A DNA stretch of 64,000 nt from Symsagittifera roscoffensis (lineage: Eukaryota; Xenacoelomorpha; Acoela; Convolutidae): NCBI RefSeq assembly GCF_963678635.1, contig NC_087064.1, positions 76,162,213 to 76,226,212 on the forward strand, in the 5' to 3' direction. Position numbers and translations under genes: made by a program. Shown here in pieces: positions 43,420-54,986 of the stretch; the stretch's first letter is position 1, and the number at the start of each line of letters is the position of its first letter. Under the pieces are notes generated by a model, which ran no database searches, was not told the origin of the DNA, and saw nothing but the letters and a program-made list of their open reading frames with translations.

Positions 43420-44355
43420 ATGTCGATAATCACAGTGGGCGGCCACGAGGTAACCAGAAACTTGAGCGAACCGAGCGACCAGACAATAATGCACATTGAT
43501 GTGTACGCAGATTACTTGAGTTTAATAAGTCCACAATCGACTTCTAGAGCATTGAGAGCACTACTCACGCGAGGGGGTAGCAAGTCGGTACGTGTTGATA
43601 ACAGATACACAGAAGCTTATGGTCCACATGAGGTGATGTTAAATATAGATGGAATCAACATCTATACCAAAACAATGATAACATGTGATGAAAACCTAAT
43701 TGGGCAAATCTACGTAGGGAAGGAAGAGTTAAAGGTGAGATCGATTGGACACTGCGCCATGCTTGAAGAAGATGGGATGCACATCGGGACAGAGGCAGAT
43801 GTGACAGGGCACGTGCTAGACATAAGTGGCAAGAAGACTCAGTTACGTGGGTTACTTGATACGGGAGCGGTCTTGAGTGTCATACCAATCGAAACTTGGG
43901 AACGAATGGGCTTCAACAAAGATGACTTGATAGATTCGAGAATACGGTTATCGGCTGCGAACAAAGGGGCCCTGCGCGTGTTGGGCAGAACGCCGATAAT
44001 AGCGCTCAATCTGGGGGAACGTAACCTGTGGATGAGTTTTCTTGTAGTAGAAAACCTAGATGAGTCTGACCAATTTATTTTAGGCAGAGACTTCATCAGG
44101 AACTTTGATGTAGCGATTGATCTAAACAACGCAATGTTCAGGATACGGAACCCGGATAGGAGGTACGCAATCAAACCGGTAAATTTAATAATGGCAAATG
44201 AAAGCAAAGCACCGGTGTTCTTGAGTAAGAGGGTGAGGCTAAAGGCAAATGAAGCGGCAATCGTAGGCTTGCGGATGAAAAATTACAATGAATTAAGTGA
44301 CAATAAGCAAGTGTGTATAGTTCCGAATCCTAATAGTCAAAGTGCTGCTTTTTAG
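43420..44355 (+). CDS. Aspartic protease domain (PR)
   Basis: ATG 43,420 overlaps the preceding stop (TAATG), in the -1 frame relative to Gag. The active site is LLDTGAVLSVIPIETW (DTG at 43,858-43,866), with the flap and C-terminal LGRDFIRNF block typical of Gypsy proteases. It ends at TTTTTAG 44,355. Decayed copies A and B have one extra base here and read through into the RT linker (VILGRS), so the break in this copy is a 1-nt deletion. It would cleave Gag-Pol. Confidence 0.88.
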   Translation: MSIITVGGHEVTRNLSEPSDQTIMHIDVYADYLSLISPQSTSRALRALLTRGGSKSVRVDNRYTEAYGPHEVMLNIDGINIYTKTMITCDENLIGQIYVGKEELKVRSIGHCAMLEEDGMHIGTEADVTGHVLDISGKKTQLRGLLDTGAVLSVIPIETWERMGFNKDDLIDSRIRLSAANKGALRVLGRTPIIALNLGERNLWMSFLVVENLDESDQFILGRDFIRNFDVAIDLNNAMFRIRNPDRRYAIKPVNLIMANESKAPVFLSKRVRLKANEAAIVGLRMKNYNELSDNKQVCIVPNPNSQSAAF

Positions 44356-46157
44356 GAAGATCCTTCTCGATAACGAAGAGCGGCCTCTGCGTCAGTGTCT
44401 TGTTGAATACCCTTGATATACCGATCACGATACAGAGAGGGAGGAAACTGGGATATGCTTTACCGGTTAAAACCCGATATGAGATGACTGAAAACTCAAA
44501 ACAGAATGAAGTCGTTGATTGTCTCGATCATAGGGACAAAATTTTTATCTTGAGACGATTACAAGAAATAAAATATTCATCAGGTCTTGTTAAATCACTT
44601 AAGTCAGAGACGGACGATGGACTGTCGAGCTGTTCGAACTTTCCAGAGCGGCCCACACTAGATGAAATGCAAATTGATAAACCGGTTCTCCCGGAGATTG
44701 AACACTTGAGGGGCAAACTGACAGACGAACAGCTCGAAGCCATCAAGGACGTAATAGAGCGGAACGAAGAAGTTTTTTCGAAGCACAAAGCGGATATCGG
44801 GTGTTGTAATTTCGTTGAGCATGAAATAGAACTTGAGGAGAACGCGGTACCGCACAGGGAGGGGGCGAGGCGCATGACCCCGCACAAATCGGAGGCGTGT
44901 AGAAAAGAGATCGAAACGTTACTAGAGTATGACATGATAGAACCATCCAAGTCACCGTGGGCGTGTGGAGTAGTGATGGCCAAAAAGAAAGGCGACCAGT
45001 TGAGGTTTTGTTGTGACTTTCGATACCTGAACTCCGTCACGGTGAAGGATGCCTATCCCATACCTAGGATTGATGAGAGCCTCTCGAAGTTAGGTGATGC
45101 AAAATTTTTTACGACTCTTGATTTAGGCTCGGCCTTTTGGCAGGTACCACTACGGAAGCAGGACAGGGACAAGACAGGGTTCGCCTGCGAGTTGGGTCTG
45201 TTTCAGTGGAAACGGATGCCGTTTGGATTTTGCAATGCCACAGCCACGTTTCAGCGATTGATGGCACACGCGCTGATAGGCGTGACAAAGAAGAATGGCA
45301 ATCTGGTAATGTGCTACGTGGATGACGTGGTAATAGCAACGCCAACACTAGAAGACCACATTGAGAGACTTGACGAGGTGTTCGCGTGCATGAAAAGATC
45401 GGGGCTAAAGTGTAAACCATCAAAGTGCGAGATACTCAAGGACTCAATAAAATACTTGGGCAGGATGGTAGACAAGCACGGCATCAGACCTGATCCAGAC
45501 GCCGTGGAAGCAGTCCTAACCTGGAAGTCACCGAAGACGGAACACCAGTTGATGAGCTTCCTGGGCTTCGCTAACTACTACAGAGAGTTCATCAAAGGCT
45601 ACGCGGACAAGGTGTACCCGATGCAACAATTGATGAGTCACAAGGGCAAGAAGTTCACATGGAACAACGCAGCAGAAGAGTCATTCAAGAGGATAAAGAA
45701 AGAGCTATGCGAGGCACCAGTACTAGGGATGCCGACTGAGAAGGGGATGTACGTGCTGGACACGGATGCATCGGTAGTTGCGATTTCAGGAATTCTCCAT
45801 CAGGAACAAGAATGGAATGGGAAGACAGTCTTGAGACCAATAGCGTACGGGAGCAAAGTCCTAAGAAAGCAGAGATGAACAGAAATGAAGTACGGAGCAC
45901 CGAAAGCAGAGATGTTCGCAGTGGTCACCTTTGTCGAGAAATACAGGGCATACCTAAGCAGTGAGCCCTTCAAGCTGCGAGTCGACAATCGAGCACTAAG
46001 CTGGCTGAAAACGTACTCAATGGACCAAAGTTACATTGGGAGGTGGATATTTCGCTTGGACGGATACAACATGATAATTGAGCACAGAACACGGGATAAA
46101 CATCAAAACGCCGACAGCTTGAGTAAGAAGACGGAGTTCTACGAGAGACAAGAATAA
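44356..46157 (+). CDS. pol: Reverse transcriptase and RNase H (one internal stop)
   Basis: The RT-frame reading (LGRSFSITKSG...LGYALPVKTRY) continues from PR after the 1-nt deletion. RT palm motifs: FFTTLDLGSAFWQVPL (A), RMPFGFCNATATFQ (B), CYVDDVVIA (C, 45,315-45,326), then LGRMVDKHGI and FLGFANYYREFI, the Ty3/Gypsy thumb signature. RNase H catalytic residues: D of LDTDASV, E of KAEMFAV, D of RVDNRAL, D of QNADSLSK. TGA at 45,876 interrupts the RNase H region between RKQR and TEMKYG; TAA at 46,155 ends it. Both lie in the same frame as the integrase ORF, so RT-RH-IN is one frame with acquired stops. Confidence 0.92.
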
Positions 46158-46199
46158 AGAGAGGCAGACAGACCTGAAATCAAAGAGGGCTTCTCCTTC

Positions 46200-49100
46200 A
46201 TGGACAAGGAAACGTACGACAGTCTTTCTCTCACAAGATGGCTGGACAAATCAGGCAAACCGATTGAAGATCATCCCGAATTACCAAAAGAGCATCTTGA
46301 AAAAACCATCTTGAAGAAGAACAGAAGGATCCCGATAGAGGTAATACTCAAGTCGAAGATCGTGAGGGAAACACTTAAGGCAAAAGGCTATGATCTTAAC
46401 CAGGTAGAAGCAGGAGCTGCACAGATAGATGATGACTTAATGAGGTTGCTCGAGAAACTATCAGATGATAAGCCCGTGATCCAAGAGAAGGGTCAGGAGG
46501 GACCGGAACTAACTATACTTCGGAGAAAAGAAACAGCGAACAATACTGACTCCTCAAAAGGAAGGGTCACTGATAGCAAAGATGTCGTGCGATCACTAGT
46601 TGACAAAATCCCCGAAAATATTCTGGAGCAGACAAAAGTCAGGAAAAAGAAAGTGACATTCAAAGAAGGAACTGAACACCTGGGACTAGATCAAGAGTCC
46701 GGGGAGTGGTCCAGGTTCACAGAAGAAGAGGAACCCGGAAAAGGAAAATTGTACGGGGAGCGTGAAGAATGGGATGAAGACTCGGATGAGAGCAGCGAAG
46801 GCCAAGACAGTCTGTGCATGATATTAGCGGAAGAGAAGACAAGGTACCACGACAGGGAGTTACAAACTGATCCATCTTCAGGAACGTACAATCTGGACAT
46901 ACAAGAAATAAGAGGTGGTGAAGAACTTGAGAGAATAGCGGTTTCAAGAAAGCCATTCAGGGAACTATCGTGCAACTCAAACGTCAGAACGAATCTGGTA
47001 CCAGAAGACGACATGAAAATCGTGAAAAGGATGATATGCGTGAAACTGAGTGACGACATCCACAGCCCTGGTGAGATGAATGGACAGATCATGGCGCTAA
47101 AGGAGCATGTCAAGGCGAGATATAGGCTGTCAGACCTAATAAGAGCCCAGAAGAATGACAAAATGACAAGTAACCTCTCCAAATGGATCCAGTCGGGGGT
47201 CAAGGAGAAGGGGGAACTTGAGGAAGACAGCTACAAGATCTTGAGCCAGTTCTATAAAGAAAAGAAAGACTTACTTTATCACACAGCTGATGGGGTGGTA
47301 GCGTGCAGGAGGAGAGATGAGGAAAAGATATTACACAAACACAACCTCATCATACTACCACAATTGTACCAAACGGAGGTGCTTTTCAGATCACACGACC
47401 AGATGGGCCACCAGGGGATAGACAAAGTACAACAAAGGATACTTCACAGGTTTGATTGGCCAGGAATGAGAAAAGCTTGCGAGAGATGGGTGAATGCCTG
47501 CCTGGCATGTCTCCAGGTAAAAGACCCAAGGAAGATGAAGTTTCCCCTCAAGTCCGTTGAGAGCACAGAGTTCAATGAAGTGGTGCAGATAGACCATCAA
47601 AAAATCTGCATGACGGAGTCGGGATATAACCAGATACTGGTTATAATAGATCACTTCACAAAGTTGGCGGAAGCGGTCCCGTGCCAAACAGCCTCGGCCG
47701 AGGAGACATGTGATCATTTGATAACGCATTGGATATCGCGGTATGGTTGTCCAATGACTTTCCAGTCGGACAACGGCAAAGCTTTTGTAGGGGACTTGAA
47801 AAAAGAATTGATGAAGAGATCGCACATTGCTCAAGCACACTCGACGACCTATCATCCACAGACCAATGGGTTGGTAGAGAGACAGAACAGGACACTGGTC
47901 AACATGTTAAGGGTGTACTGCTCAAGATACATGACGGACTGGGACAAATACCTGCCACAGGTAGTAGGCGCCTACAACAGTACACAGCACTCAACGACGG
48001 GCATCAGTCCTTTCATGATGTTGACGGGCAGGGAGAGGGCAATTCCTCTAACATTCTTCTACCCGGAATACGAGGGGAGGAGGACGTCGCCTCAGGCATA
48101 TGTGAAGGAAGCGATCAAAAGACAACAAGAGCTAAACGAGCTATGCAGGAGGAACACGGGGCAAGCGCAAATGAGACAACGCAAGAAATATGACGAAAAA
48201 ATATTACAAGCAAAACCATATGAAGTGGGCCAGTACGTGTGGGTCTTCCAAAATGTCATATCGCCCAAGGGAACAAAGAAACTACTCAAGAAGTGGAGGG
48301 GACCATTCATGATAACGGAAGTACATCAACAAGGACGGTTCTACCGCTTGAGTACTGGGCGAGCAGCACATTACGAAAATCTGAAGCCTCACGTCCCGTC
48401 CCCGGAGGACTGGTGCCTACCGAAAGACATGGAGGGTCTCGAGTACCTGGTGGTAGAACCAGCGTGTGAAGTGAATGAAAAGGGCACCAGGGAGAAAAAT
48501 GATGGCAATGAAAACTTGAGCTTGGACGACAATGAAAAGATAGAGGTGGAGTCTGAAGCAGGATCGTTTGCAGAAGAAGACTGGAACGACCCGGAGCAAG
48601 ATGAGGTGCCGAAGTGGATGGAGCCAGATCGACCAATATCACCGGGAACCAGAACTGGCAATCGTAAACGGACGGGTATGAGATACAACAGATACGGGGA
48701 TGACTTCTTGATTGACAAGATACAGCCAGACAAATTGGGCGAGGAATTACTGAGTGCAGGCAAACTGGAAGCCGAAGAGGAATGGCAGGTCATTGATGAT
48801 GGAGGACACTATCCGCAGGAAGATTACTCGACACCAGAAATGGAGACGGACCTCGAACAGAGCGAGATAGAGAGGAGGGAGAACACGAACTTGAGGATAC
48901 TAGAGTGGATACGCGACGTCAAAGACGAAGGCCATGGAGGACAGAGTATCCAGCAAGTCGACGTGTCAGCGGAAAAACACAAGAAGTCAGAAGACCCTCT
49001 CTTCGGCTGGACGGCGACAGACAGGCCGCTGGACATTCCACCGGACAATTCAGACCCGACAACATCGACGGGGACGTCGATAAATATTTTTGTCCGGGGA

Positions 49101-49706
49101 GTGGGGGTAGGACTTACCCACACCGAAAATTTGATGATAAAGAAGCTCAAGGAAATGAGAGAAACACGCGAATTGGAACTGGAAGAACAAGAGCCAGAGC
49201 CTAACATAGGCCGGAAATTCAAAACGAAATTTGAAATACCCAATCAGTACTCGGAAAACATCATGATAACAGATAGTGACTTCATCCTGTCAAACAGAAC
49301 AAGCGCGATCTGCATCACGGCAGACATGAGTTTCAAATCAAGACTGGAAGCTGACTTCAAGAGAGAATACCAGAACGTAGAGTTTCTGTTCAGACAGAGA
49401 CCAGGACTGGGAGGGATGGCAGCGCTCCCACCATCAGTAGCACAAGTCCCGGGGAAATACCTGTGCTTCCTAGTGACGAGGGTCAATGACAGGAACACAA
49501 TTGATCCCGATCACGTAATGTTGGCACTAACAAGACTACGAGACTTCATGATTGAAAGAGGGATAACAGAGGTCTCAATGCCGGTGTATGACCCAAACAG
49601 GGGCAAACTGAGCCCAAGGGAATTGTACGCTATCCTACATGTAGTCTTTGCAGAAACTGAGATAGTGGTGTATCTTCATAAGAAGTACTACTTGAGCATC
49701 GCCTGA
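46200..49706 (+). CDS. pol: Integrase polyprotein with acidic extension and C-terminal macro-like domain
   Basis: 1,168 codons, same frame as RT. Residues 1-370 are an acidic linker. Then come the HHCC zinc domain (SHDQMGHQG ... NACLACLQ), the catalytic core with D in VVQIDHQK, D in QSDNGKAF and E in NGLVERQNRT, and a GPF-type C-terminal module (RGPFMITEVHQQGRFYRL). A second long acidic, disordered region follows (about residues 730-1010). The final 148 residues resemble a macro domain of the OARD1/TARG1 type: SAICITADM, a helix ADFKREYQNV, KYLCFLVTR, an LRDFMIERGITEVSMPV helix-strand, and ELYAILHVVFAETEIVVYL. The usual Gly-rich ADP-ribose loop is replaced. The decayed copy B keeps this tail. 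Confidence 0.9.
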   Translation: MDKETYDSLSLTRWLDKSGKPIEDHPELPKEHLEKTILKKNRRIPIEVILKSKIVRETLKAKGYDLNQVEAGAAQIDDDLMRLLEKLSDDKPVIQEKGQEGPELTILRRKETANNTDSSKGRVTDSKDVVRSLVDKIPENILEQTKVRKKKVTFKEGTEHLGLDQESGEWSRFTEEEEPGKGKLYGEREEWDEDSDESSEGQDSLCMILAEEKTRYHDRELQTDPSSGTYNLDIQEIRGGEELERIAVSRKPFRELSCNSNVRTNLVPEDDMKIVKRMICVKLSDDIHSPGEMNGQIMALKEHVKARYRLSDLIRAQKNDKMTSNLSKWIQSGVKEKGELEEDSYKILSQFYKEKKDLLYHTADGVVACRRRDEEKILHKHNLIILPQLYQTEVLFRSHDQMGHQGIDKVQQRILHRFDWPGMRKACERWVNACLACLQVKDPRKMKFPLKSVESTEFNEVVQIDHQKICMTESGYNQILVIIDHFTKLAEAVPCQTASAEETCDHLITHWISRYGCPMTFQSDNGKAFVGDLKKELMKRSHIAQAHSTTYHPQTNGLVERQNRTLVNMLRVYCSRYMTDWDKYLPQVVGAYNSTQHSTTGISPFMMLTGRERAIPLTFFYPEYEGRRTSPQAYVKEAIKRQQELNELCRRNTGQAQMRQRKKYDEKILQAKPYEVGQYVWVFQNVISPKGTKKLLKKWRGPFMITEVHQQGRFYRLSTGRAAHYENLKPHVPSPEDWCLPKDMEGLEYLVVEPACEVNEKGTREKNDGNENLSLDDNEKIEVESEAGSFAEEDWNDPEQDEVPKWMEPDRPISPGTRTGNRKRTGMRYNRYGDDFLIDKIQPDKLGEELLSAGKLEAEEEWQVIDDGGHYPQEDYSTPEMETDLEQSEIERRENTNLRILEWIRDVKDEGHGGQSIQQVDVSAEKHKKSEDPLFGWTATDRPLDIPPDNSDPTTSTGTSINIFVRGVGVGLTHTENLMIKKLKEMRETRELELEEQEPEPNIGRKFKTKFEIPNQYSENIMITDSDFILSNRTSAICITADMSFKSRLEADFKREYQNVEFLFRQRPGLGGMAALPPSVAQVPGKYLCFLVTRVNDRNTIDPDHVMLALTRLRDFMIERGITEVSMPVYDPNRGKLSPRELYAILHVVFAETEIVVYLHKKYYLSIA

Positions 49707-50139
49707 GTCGGGTACACGGGGGTGTCGAGTCGGGTGTGAGGGAGGAGTCTTGAGCTAGGTACTGGGGTACAAAACAGGTAAGGGATCTTAGGGGTGATTG
49801 GCATGACAATTATTATTTTAAATGATTGATGGTGCTAAAACATAAAATGTATCTGCATGTTTTTAGAAAATTTCAATTGAACTATTTTAGTAGGGTGAAA
49901 AGGAGAAGGTTTTTAATCATAAAAGTAATGGGGTTTTCTGGTTAGGGACACAGCTTGTCGGTCTAAAAAATCGAGTGTTATTTTCAGATTGATTTGTTGA
50001 ACTCACATTGACTACTCATCTATATTCAATTGAAGGAAGAAAACGATATCTCAAAAAGATAACTCAAGCCGCTCATACTCAAGTTGCTCAGGTAAAACTC
50101 AAGTTGCTAATACTCAAGGACTCAATTGAAATCACAGAA
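49707..50139 (+). promoter_or_regulatory. Intergenic region with conserved 3' splice acceptor
   Basis: Between IN and X1. TTATTTTCAG ends at 49,987 and is followed by ATTGATTTG; copy B has GTTTTCAG then ATTGAATTTG at the matching place. This is an ideal nematode-type acceptor and suggests a spliced, env-like subgenomic mRNA for the downstream ORFs. Confidence 0.55.
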
Positions 50140-51660
50140 ATGGCAGATCGATTCTGGAAGTCCATGCCATTGGCTCTGAAAAAGCCCACACTTGACGAAT
50201 TGTACAGGCGGCTGAGGGACCTGGATTATACTCAAGTAGACGAGAAAATGGCAGTGATGCTGAATGCCATCCTCCAATTGGAGGAACAGGGCGAGTGTCG
50301 GGAGTCTGCGACGGAAGCGGTTTTGATGGTAGGCTACACCACTGATGGAGTGTCCAATCAAGAACAAACCAGATGGCTGTCCTGGAACGTGGATGGGGCG
50401 ATAAGGGGGTTCGATTTGGCGAGGAACCCTGGCCTGAACAACAATACGGAGTATGGCGCGGGGGAATTCCCACTGCCGGTCAGACCATCAGTCAGGTCCA
50501 CGAGCCAGAGTACGAGTAAAGTACTATCGATGACACGGGCACAGCAGACGGGGGAAGTTTATCCGGACGTCAGTGCCATGAAGAGAGAACTCGAGAGGAC
50601 CCAGCGGGAAAGGAACAAGGCGAACCTCGACCGGGATCAAGCGGTGCTTGAGAGGGATCAAGCGCGGAGAGAACTGGACATGATGAGAGCTGAACAGCTA
50701 CAGGCAGAAAGGGTGCGGGAGAATGCCGCGAATTGTGAGCAGCTGAAGCAGGCTCTCGAGAGAGATCAGGCAAAACTTGAGAGGATCCAGCGACAACAAC
50801 GCGAGCTCGATATGCAGAAAGGGGCTAGGCCCAAAGAACGGGTAGTGACTGGCTCAAGGCCAGAGTCACGCATGGAGGTAGATGAAGCTCCTAGGTCGAA
50901 GGGACGATTCAACCTCGATCGTGCGGCTCAGGAACATATGAACGAGGGGCTGGAGGTATGGATACCCCCCGAATCAGCGTCCTCCCTGCGTGGTTTGGAG
51001 ACTCAAGTAATACGACCATTGATGGACGTCGCGTTGCCTGGATATACACCGAGTTCGACCCCGGGTAGCAGTCAGGTGAGTGGCAGCTCGTCACGATTGA
51101 AAGAGTTGCACGAGCGGCTACAGCTGAGGAGTCGCGAGAGTCCGGCAAGAGCGGACTTACCCTCGACGTGGGGGGAGCAACCTGTCAGGAGTGTGGTGAT
51201 CTCGAGCTACAAGAAGAATACGGAAGGGAGATATCGCAAGCACAATCGGATAGACTGGAACGCGGCGCAGAGGGAGAGGAGAGGTTGCTTCCACGACGCG
51301 ACTTGGGTGGAGTACTTCACGCATCCGCGAGTGCCTGAAGGCGTGGTTCACTTGATCATTGGGGACAGCTTGCTGCGGGTGCTGGCCCGGATCCAGTCCC
51401 ATTGGCAAACGGGAATCTTGAGCTTCGCCGGAGCCGCAACACCGCAGATGTTAGCGACACTTGAGATGTTAGGGATGGTAAGAGCATACACGGTCACCCT
51501 GATGGTCGGGACGAACGACGTGTCCAGGGGGGAAGCAAGGAAGGTGACAAGGCTGCACGACAAGATGAGCTGCATTCTCGAGGAAATACGGATCCAAATG
51601 GATCCGGCCATTCTCACGGTATGTACCGTTCCCTACAACATGGGAGCGGATCAACTGCAG
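50140..51660 (+). CDS. ORF X1: coiled-coil protein ending in the first part of an SGNH hydrolase
   Basis: First ATG after the acceptor is 50,140 (MADRFWKSMP); the frame is also open upstream to 50,008. The N-terminal 90 residues are unique to the family, and a piece survives inverted in copy B. Then a long Arg/Glu-rich coiled coil (about 50,570-50,830), a Ser/Pro-rich linker, and the start of an SGNH hydrolase: IIGDSLLRVL (nucleophile GDS near 51,361), SFAGAATPQML (block II), MVGTNDVSRG (block III GxND) and LTVCTVPYN. The frame then stops at 51,669, but the last SGNH block continues in the -1 frame (X2). Likely role is esterase or lipase-like. Not an envelope: no signal peptide or membrane anchor. 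Confidence 0.8.
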
Positions 51661-54600
51661 TGGAGATGAACACAAAAGTGCGAAGCCTGAACGAAACAAT
51701 CAGGAAGATACATCAAAGGAGTGTCCTTCCCCTTCGGCTACTGGACGTGGCTGAGCAAATGGAGCTATCCTCTTTCCCTGACGATGCATCTGCGGATGGC
51801 ATTCACTTTGATAGGCCCAGAGGGGTGGAGTGGTTGAACAACGTCTTCCAAAGACACATAAGTGCGCTGGAGGCAGAGTTGCTGGAGACGGCACAGGTCA
51901 CGTTCGGACCACCTACAAACCCACCCTTCTTCAACTCGAGGTCTTTGTCCAGTCGCTTAGGCGAGAGAGCCGATTCTAGAGACAGTTCGGGGAACAGCCG
52001 GACCAAGTTACCGAGCAGGGCGCCCATGGAAGCTGATGAAGCGACATCAGCAACTCCTCAGGGGTCGATAATATCCTCAGTGGTGGTTGCGGAGAAGAAG
52101 AGGTCAGAAAAGCCACTGGAGACCAGCAGGTCGAAATATGAGGAGAAGGTCAAGGAACTGGATCTGGAGGATCTGGAATGTAGGCTGGAGCTAGCGAGAA
52201 CTTTGGGTCTTGAGCAGGTATCACACGAAGACTTGGGGAGACACCAGTGCGTGGACTGGTTGAAGGCTCATGAAACACATTTCTCGAGAGCGAAGTTGAT
52301 GGAGACGGCGGATCTGACTGGAAATCCCATAAAATCGGTGATGGGACCGATTAATTACAGACCTCTCAAGTCATTGGGGAGCCCGGGACTGGTGGTGGAG
52401 CCTCCCAAACACCGAACCAGCATTGCCAGAATTAGAGTGGCCACTCCAGCACAGTTGAGAGTGGTAGACAAACTGATGGACCCGAGAGAAATGGAGTTAC
52501 CAGACGCCGCATATGAAGGCACAAGATTAGCCAATGACCCCCGATACGGGAAACCCTGCGGGCAGACGCAGCTGGCCAAAACCTTGGCAGTTTACGACAG
52601 GGCAGACCCAGCTGCAGCAAGGGTGGTTATCGTGGCAGGATCAGATTTTGAAGGAACGTCTCCCAAGTTGTTTTGGCCAGAAACTCTGATATATGCCTTG
52701 CCGGGAGTGGAGCTAAACCAGATGTTGACACTGGTGGTGGCAATGAAGTCAAAAATGCCCTGCGAACCTGAGTTACTACTGTTTGCAGGGATGAACGATC
52801 ATCTGCAAGCAACGGGATTTCTTGAGCAGCTCAAGGGTGGTGAGCCTACACCAAAGAGGATCTGGGAGGCCATCCAGACTTTATTCGCGGCTATAAATGA
52901 AGTACAAGAGAATGTCGCCTCAAGATTCGGCTCCAAGACAAAAGTGGCGTTCACAACGTCCCCCGGGTACTCGAACATGCCGCTTGCTCTGCAATTTGTG
53001 TACGCGGTCTTGATCTTGATCGCAGAGGGGAATGGGTGGCGTGTCCTGATGGCAGCTCCCAACCGAGAATTGGAACCGACGAACTTGAGACTGCGCAGAT
53101 CAGAACTCGCGGCGGCATGGGCGGATGTCTCCCATGCGTTGAGAGGCTTTTACGAGTTGGCCGACATCCTCATCGTATTAGACGAGGTCCTCTTGTTGGA
53201 GATATCCAACTTCGCCAGGCAACTCAAGCTTAGCCCGATTATAAGGGACGATCATCCAGTGGTGGCTCACCTGACGGCTAGTCTGTGGTTTCGGGACATG
53301 GAGTTGACCATCACGAACTCAACCAGCAGATCTAGAGGGCCGAACAACGAAAGGAAGAACGTGGCCGCATCGGAGAAGCAACTAGAGTCGATGGTGCATC
53401 GGTTGGCACAAGAGGGAGGCAAGTGGCTCTTCTTAACACCAAGACTGGAAAACGCCACGGGGAAAACAAGAGAAGATGCGCCGCTTCTGGTGAAGCAGAT
53501 CTGGGATTTTCTTGAGGAGCAACTGGGAATAGCTGAGAAGAGGGAGATGACGGTTGGCAGGTTCGTCACAGCAGCCAATGAGGTCACGATTGGAGGGTTC
53601 TGGAGGGAGCACGCGAGGGGTGAGCTAAGGACGAGGAGGGATCATGAGATTCTCGAGTTCTTGAGTCCTTGTTGGGGAAAAGAGTTCCTGGCCGGAGTGT
53701 ACAGTGCGAAGGAGACTATCTTTAAAGCGTTCATACAGGAGGTATTGAATATGCCTATCAGTCTGTTGCTGGCGCTGTACCTGGTTTACCCGAAGTACTT
53801 GTTTAATATGGGCCCAGCATACATGTTCAGTCGTGGCGTGGATACCCTCAGGATAGACGGATACTTGACGTTAGTACTTCTGACCCACGGTGAACTGACC
53901 TCATTTCACCGATTGATGAGGTACGGGGAGCCCCTGTCGATGGGAAAAACACACTCGAGTATGGATACCTACTCGTACAAGTGTGCGGCCGGGCTAAAGA
54001 CGCTGCTAGTGCTGTATCTACTGATGCAAAACAGGCACCTGACTGGTGAAGAAAAGAGCCCGAAGACAAGAGAGGAATGGAGAAGAGTGAATGGAGGCAT
54101 GCCCCTATTGACGGACCTATGCCTGGCCATGAGATCGGACCCCATGGGGATGATCCGGGGGCTAGGGGAGTTCGTGACCTGTATCTATGGACCGGCCGTC
54201 ACGTTCGCGTTTCCAGATCCTCTGGTGACAGCTTATCGATACTCGGTGACCCACATGAGCCTCATAAGCGTATTAGATGGAACGACACTTAACTGGTGTC
54301 AGCAAGAGGTGCTAAGGACACAAATGAGCAACACGGTGCTCTTTGGAAAGGTGAAGGATCCGGAGTTGGTCGTGTACAGTTTCCGAGGACAACTGCAATG
54401 CCGGATGGGAGGCAAGCGCGAGGGCCCCATCGAAACTTACCCCAAGTTCTGGAACTTGAATCCCTTGACAGCCAATGGGCGAGAAATCTTGAGAATTCCT
54501 GCATGGACAAAAAGCTTCGAGCTAGTGAAAAAGGAGCTGGAGGCGATATTGGAGAAAGAAGTCCTGCCAGCGAGCATTCCTGAGTTCCCCATAGTGAGGA

Positions 54601-54986
54601 GAATGACCCTGGGGATGAACAGTTCCCTGGTTGTCCCGTCCCTTTACGCGAGAACCGCAACCGAAGAACAGCAGAAGGAGTTCACCGACGGCTGGGATCC
54701 GCTCTTCATCGGCTACACTGCAGCGGTTTATTTTCATACCAGCGATGCGAAGATAAGTCCATGGACCACTCAAGCGAAGAAAATGAGAGGGTCATTGCCC
54801 CCGAAATTCGAGGCGCGAGATGCCTTGAGAATACTTGAGCGAGCAGGTCTGGAGAATAAGTTGCCGGTGTGGGACGATGGCAGGATAATATTGAATGAAG
54901 GGCATATCGCGCTGAGAGACGACGAGATACTGCTTGCCACAAGGAGATACCGGGCACCTCACGGACTAGAGCAGGTGAAAAAGTGA
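51661..54986 (+). CDS. ORF X2: end of SGNH domain, then a large region with a second SGNH-like segment
   Basis: Open from about 51,621 to TGA 54,986. It begins with the missing SGNH end: MNTKVRSLNETIRKIH, then ADGIHFDRPRGVEWL, whose DGIH supplies the catalytic Asp-His (51,796-51,807). So X1+X2 is one protein split by a single-base frame change. After a disordered linker and a helical block comes a second SGNH-like region (about 52,620-53,250): VIVAGSDFEGTSP, FWPETLIYALPGV, LLLFAGMNDHL, VAFTTSPGYSNMP. It lacks a clear GDS serine, so it may be a non-catalytic paralogue. The final 550 residues contain a hydrophobic stretch (ISLLLALYLVYPKYLF) but no recognised domain. Confidence 0.8.
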
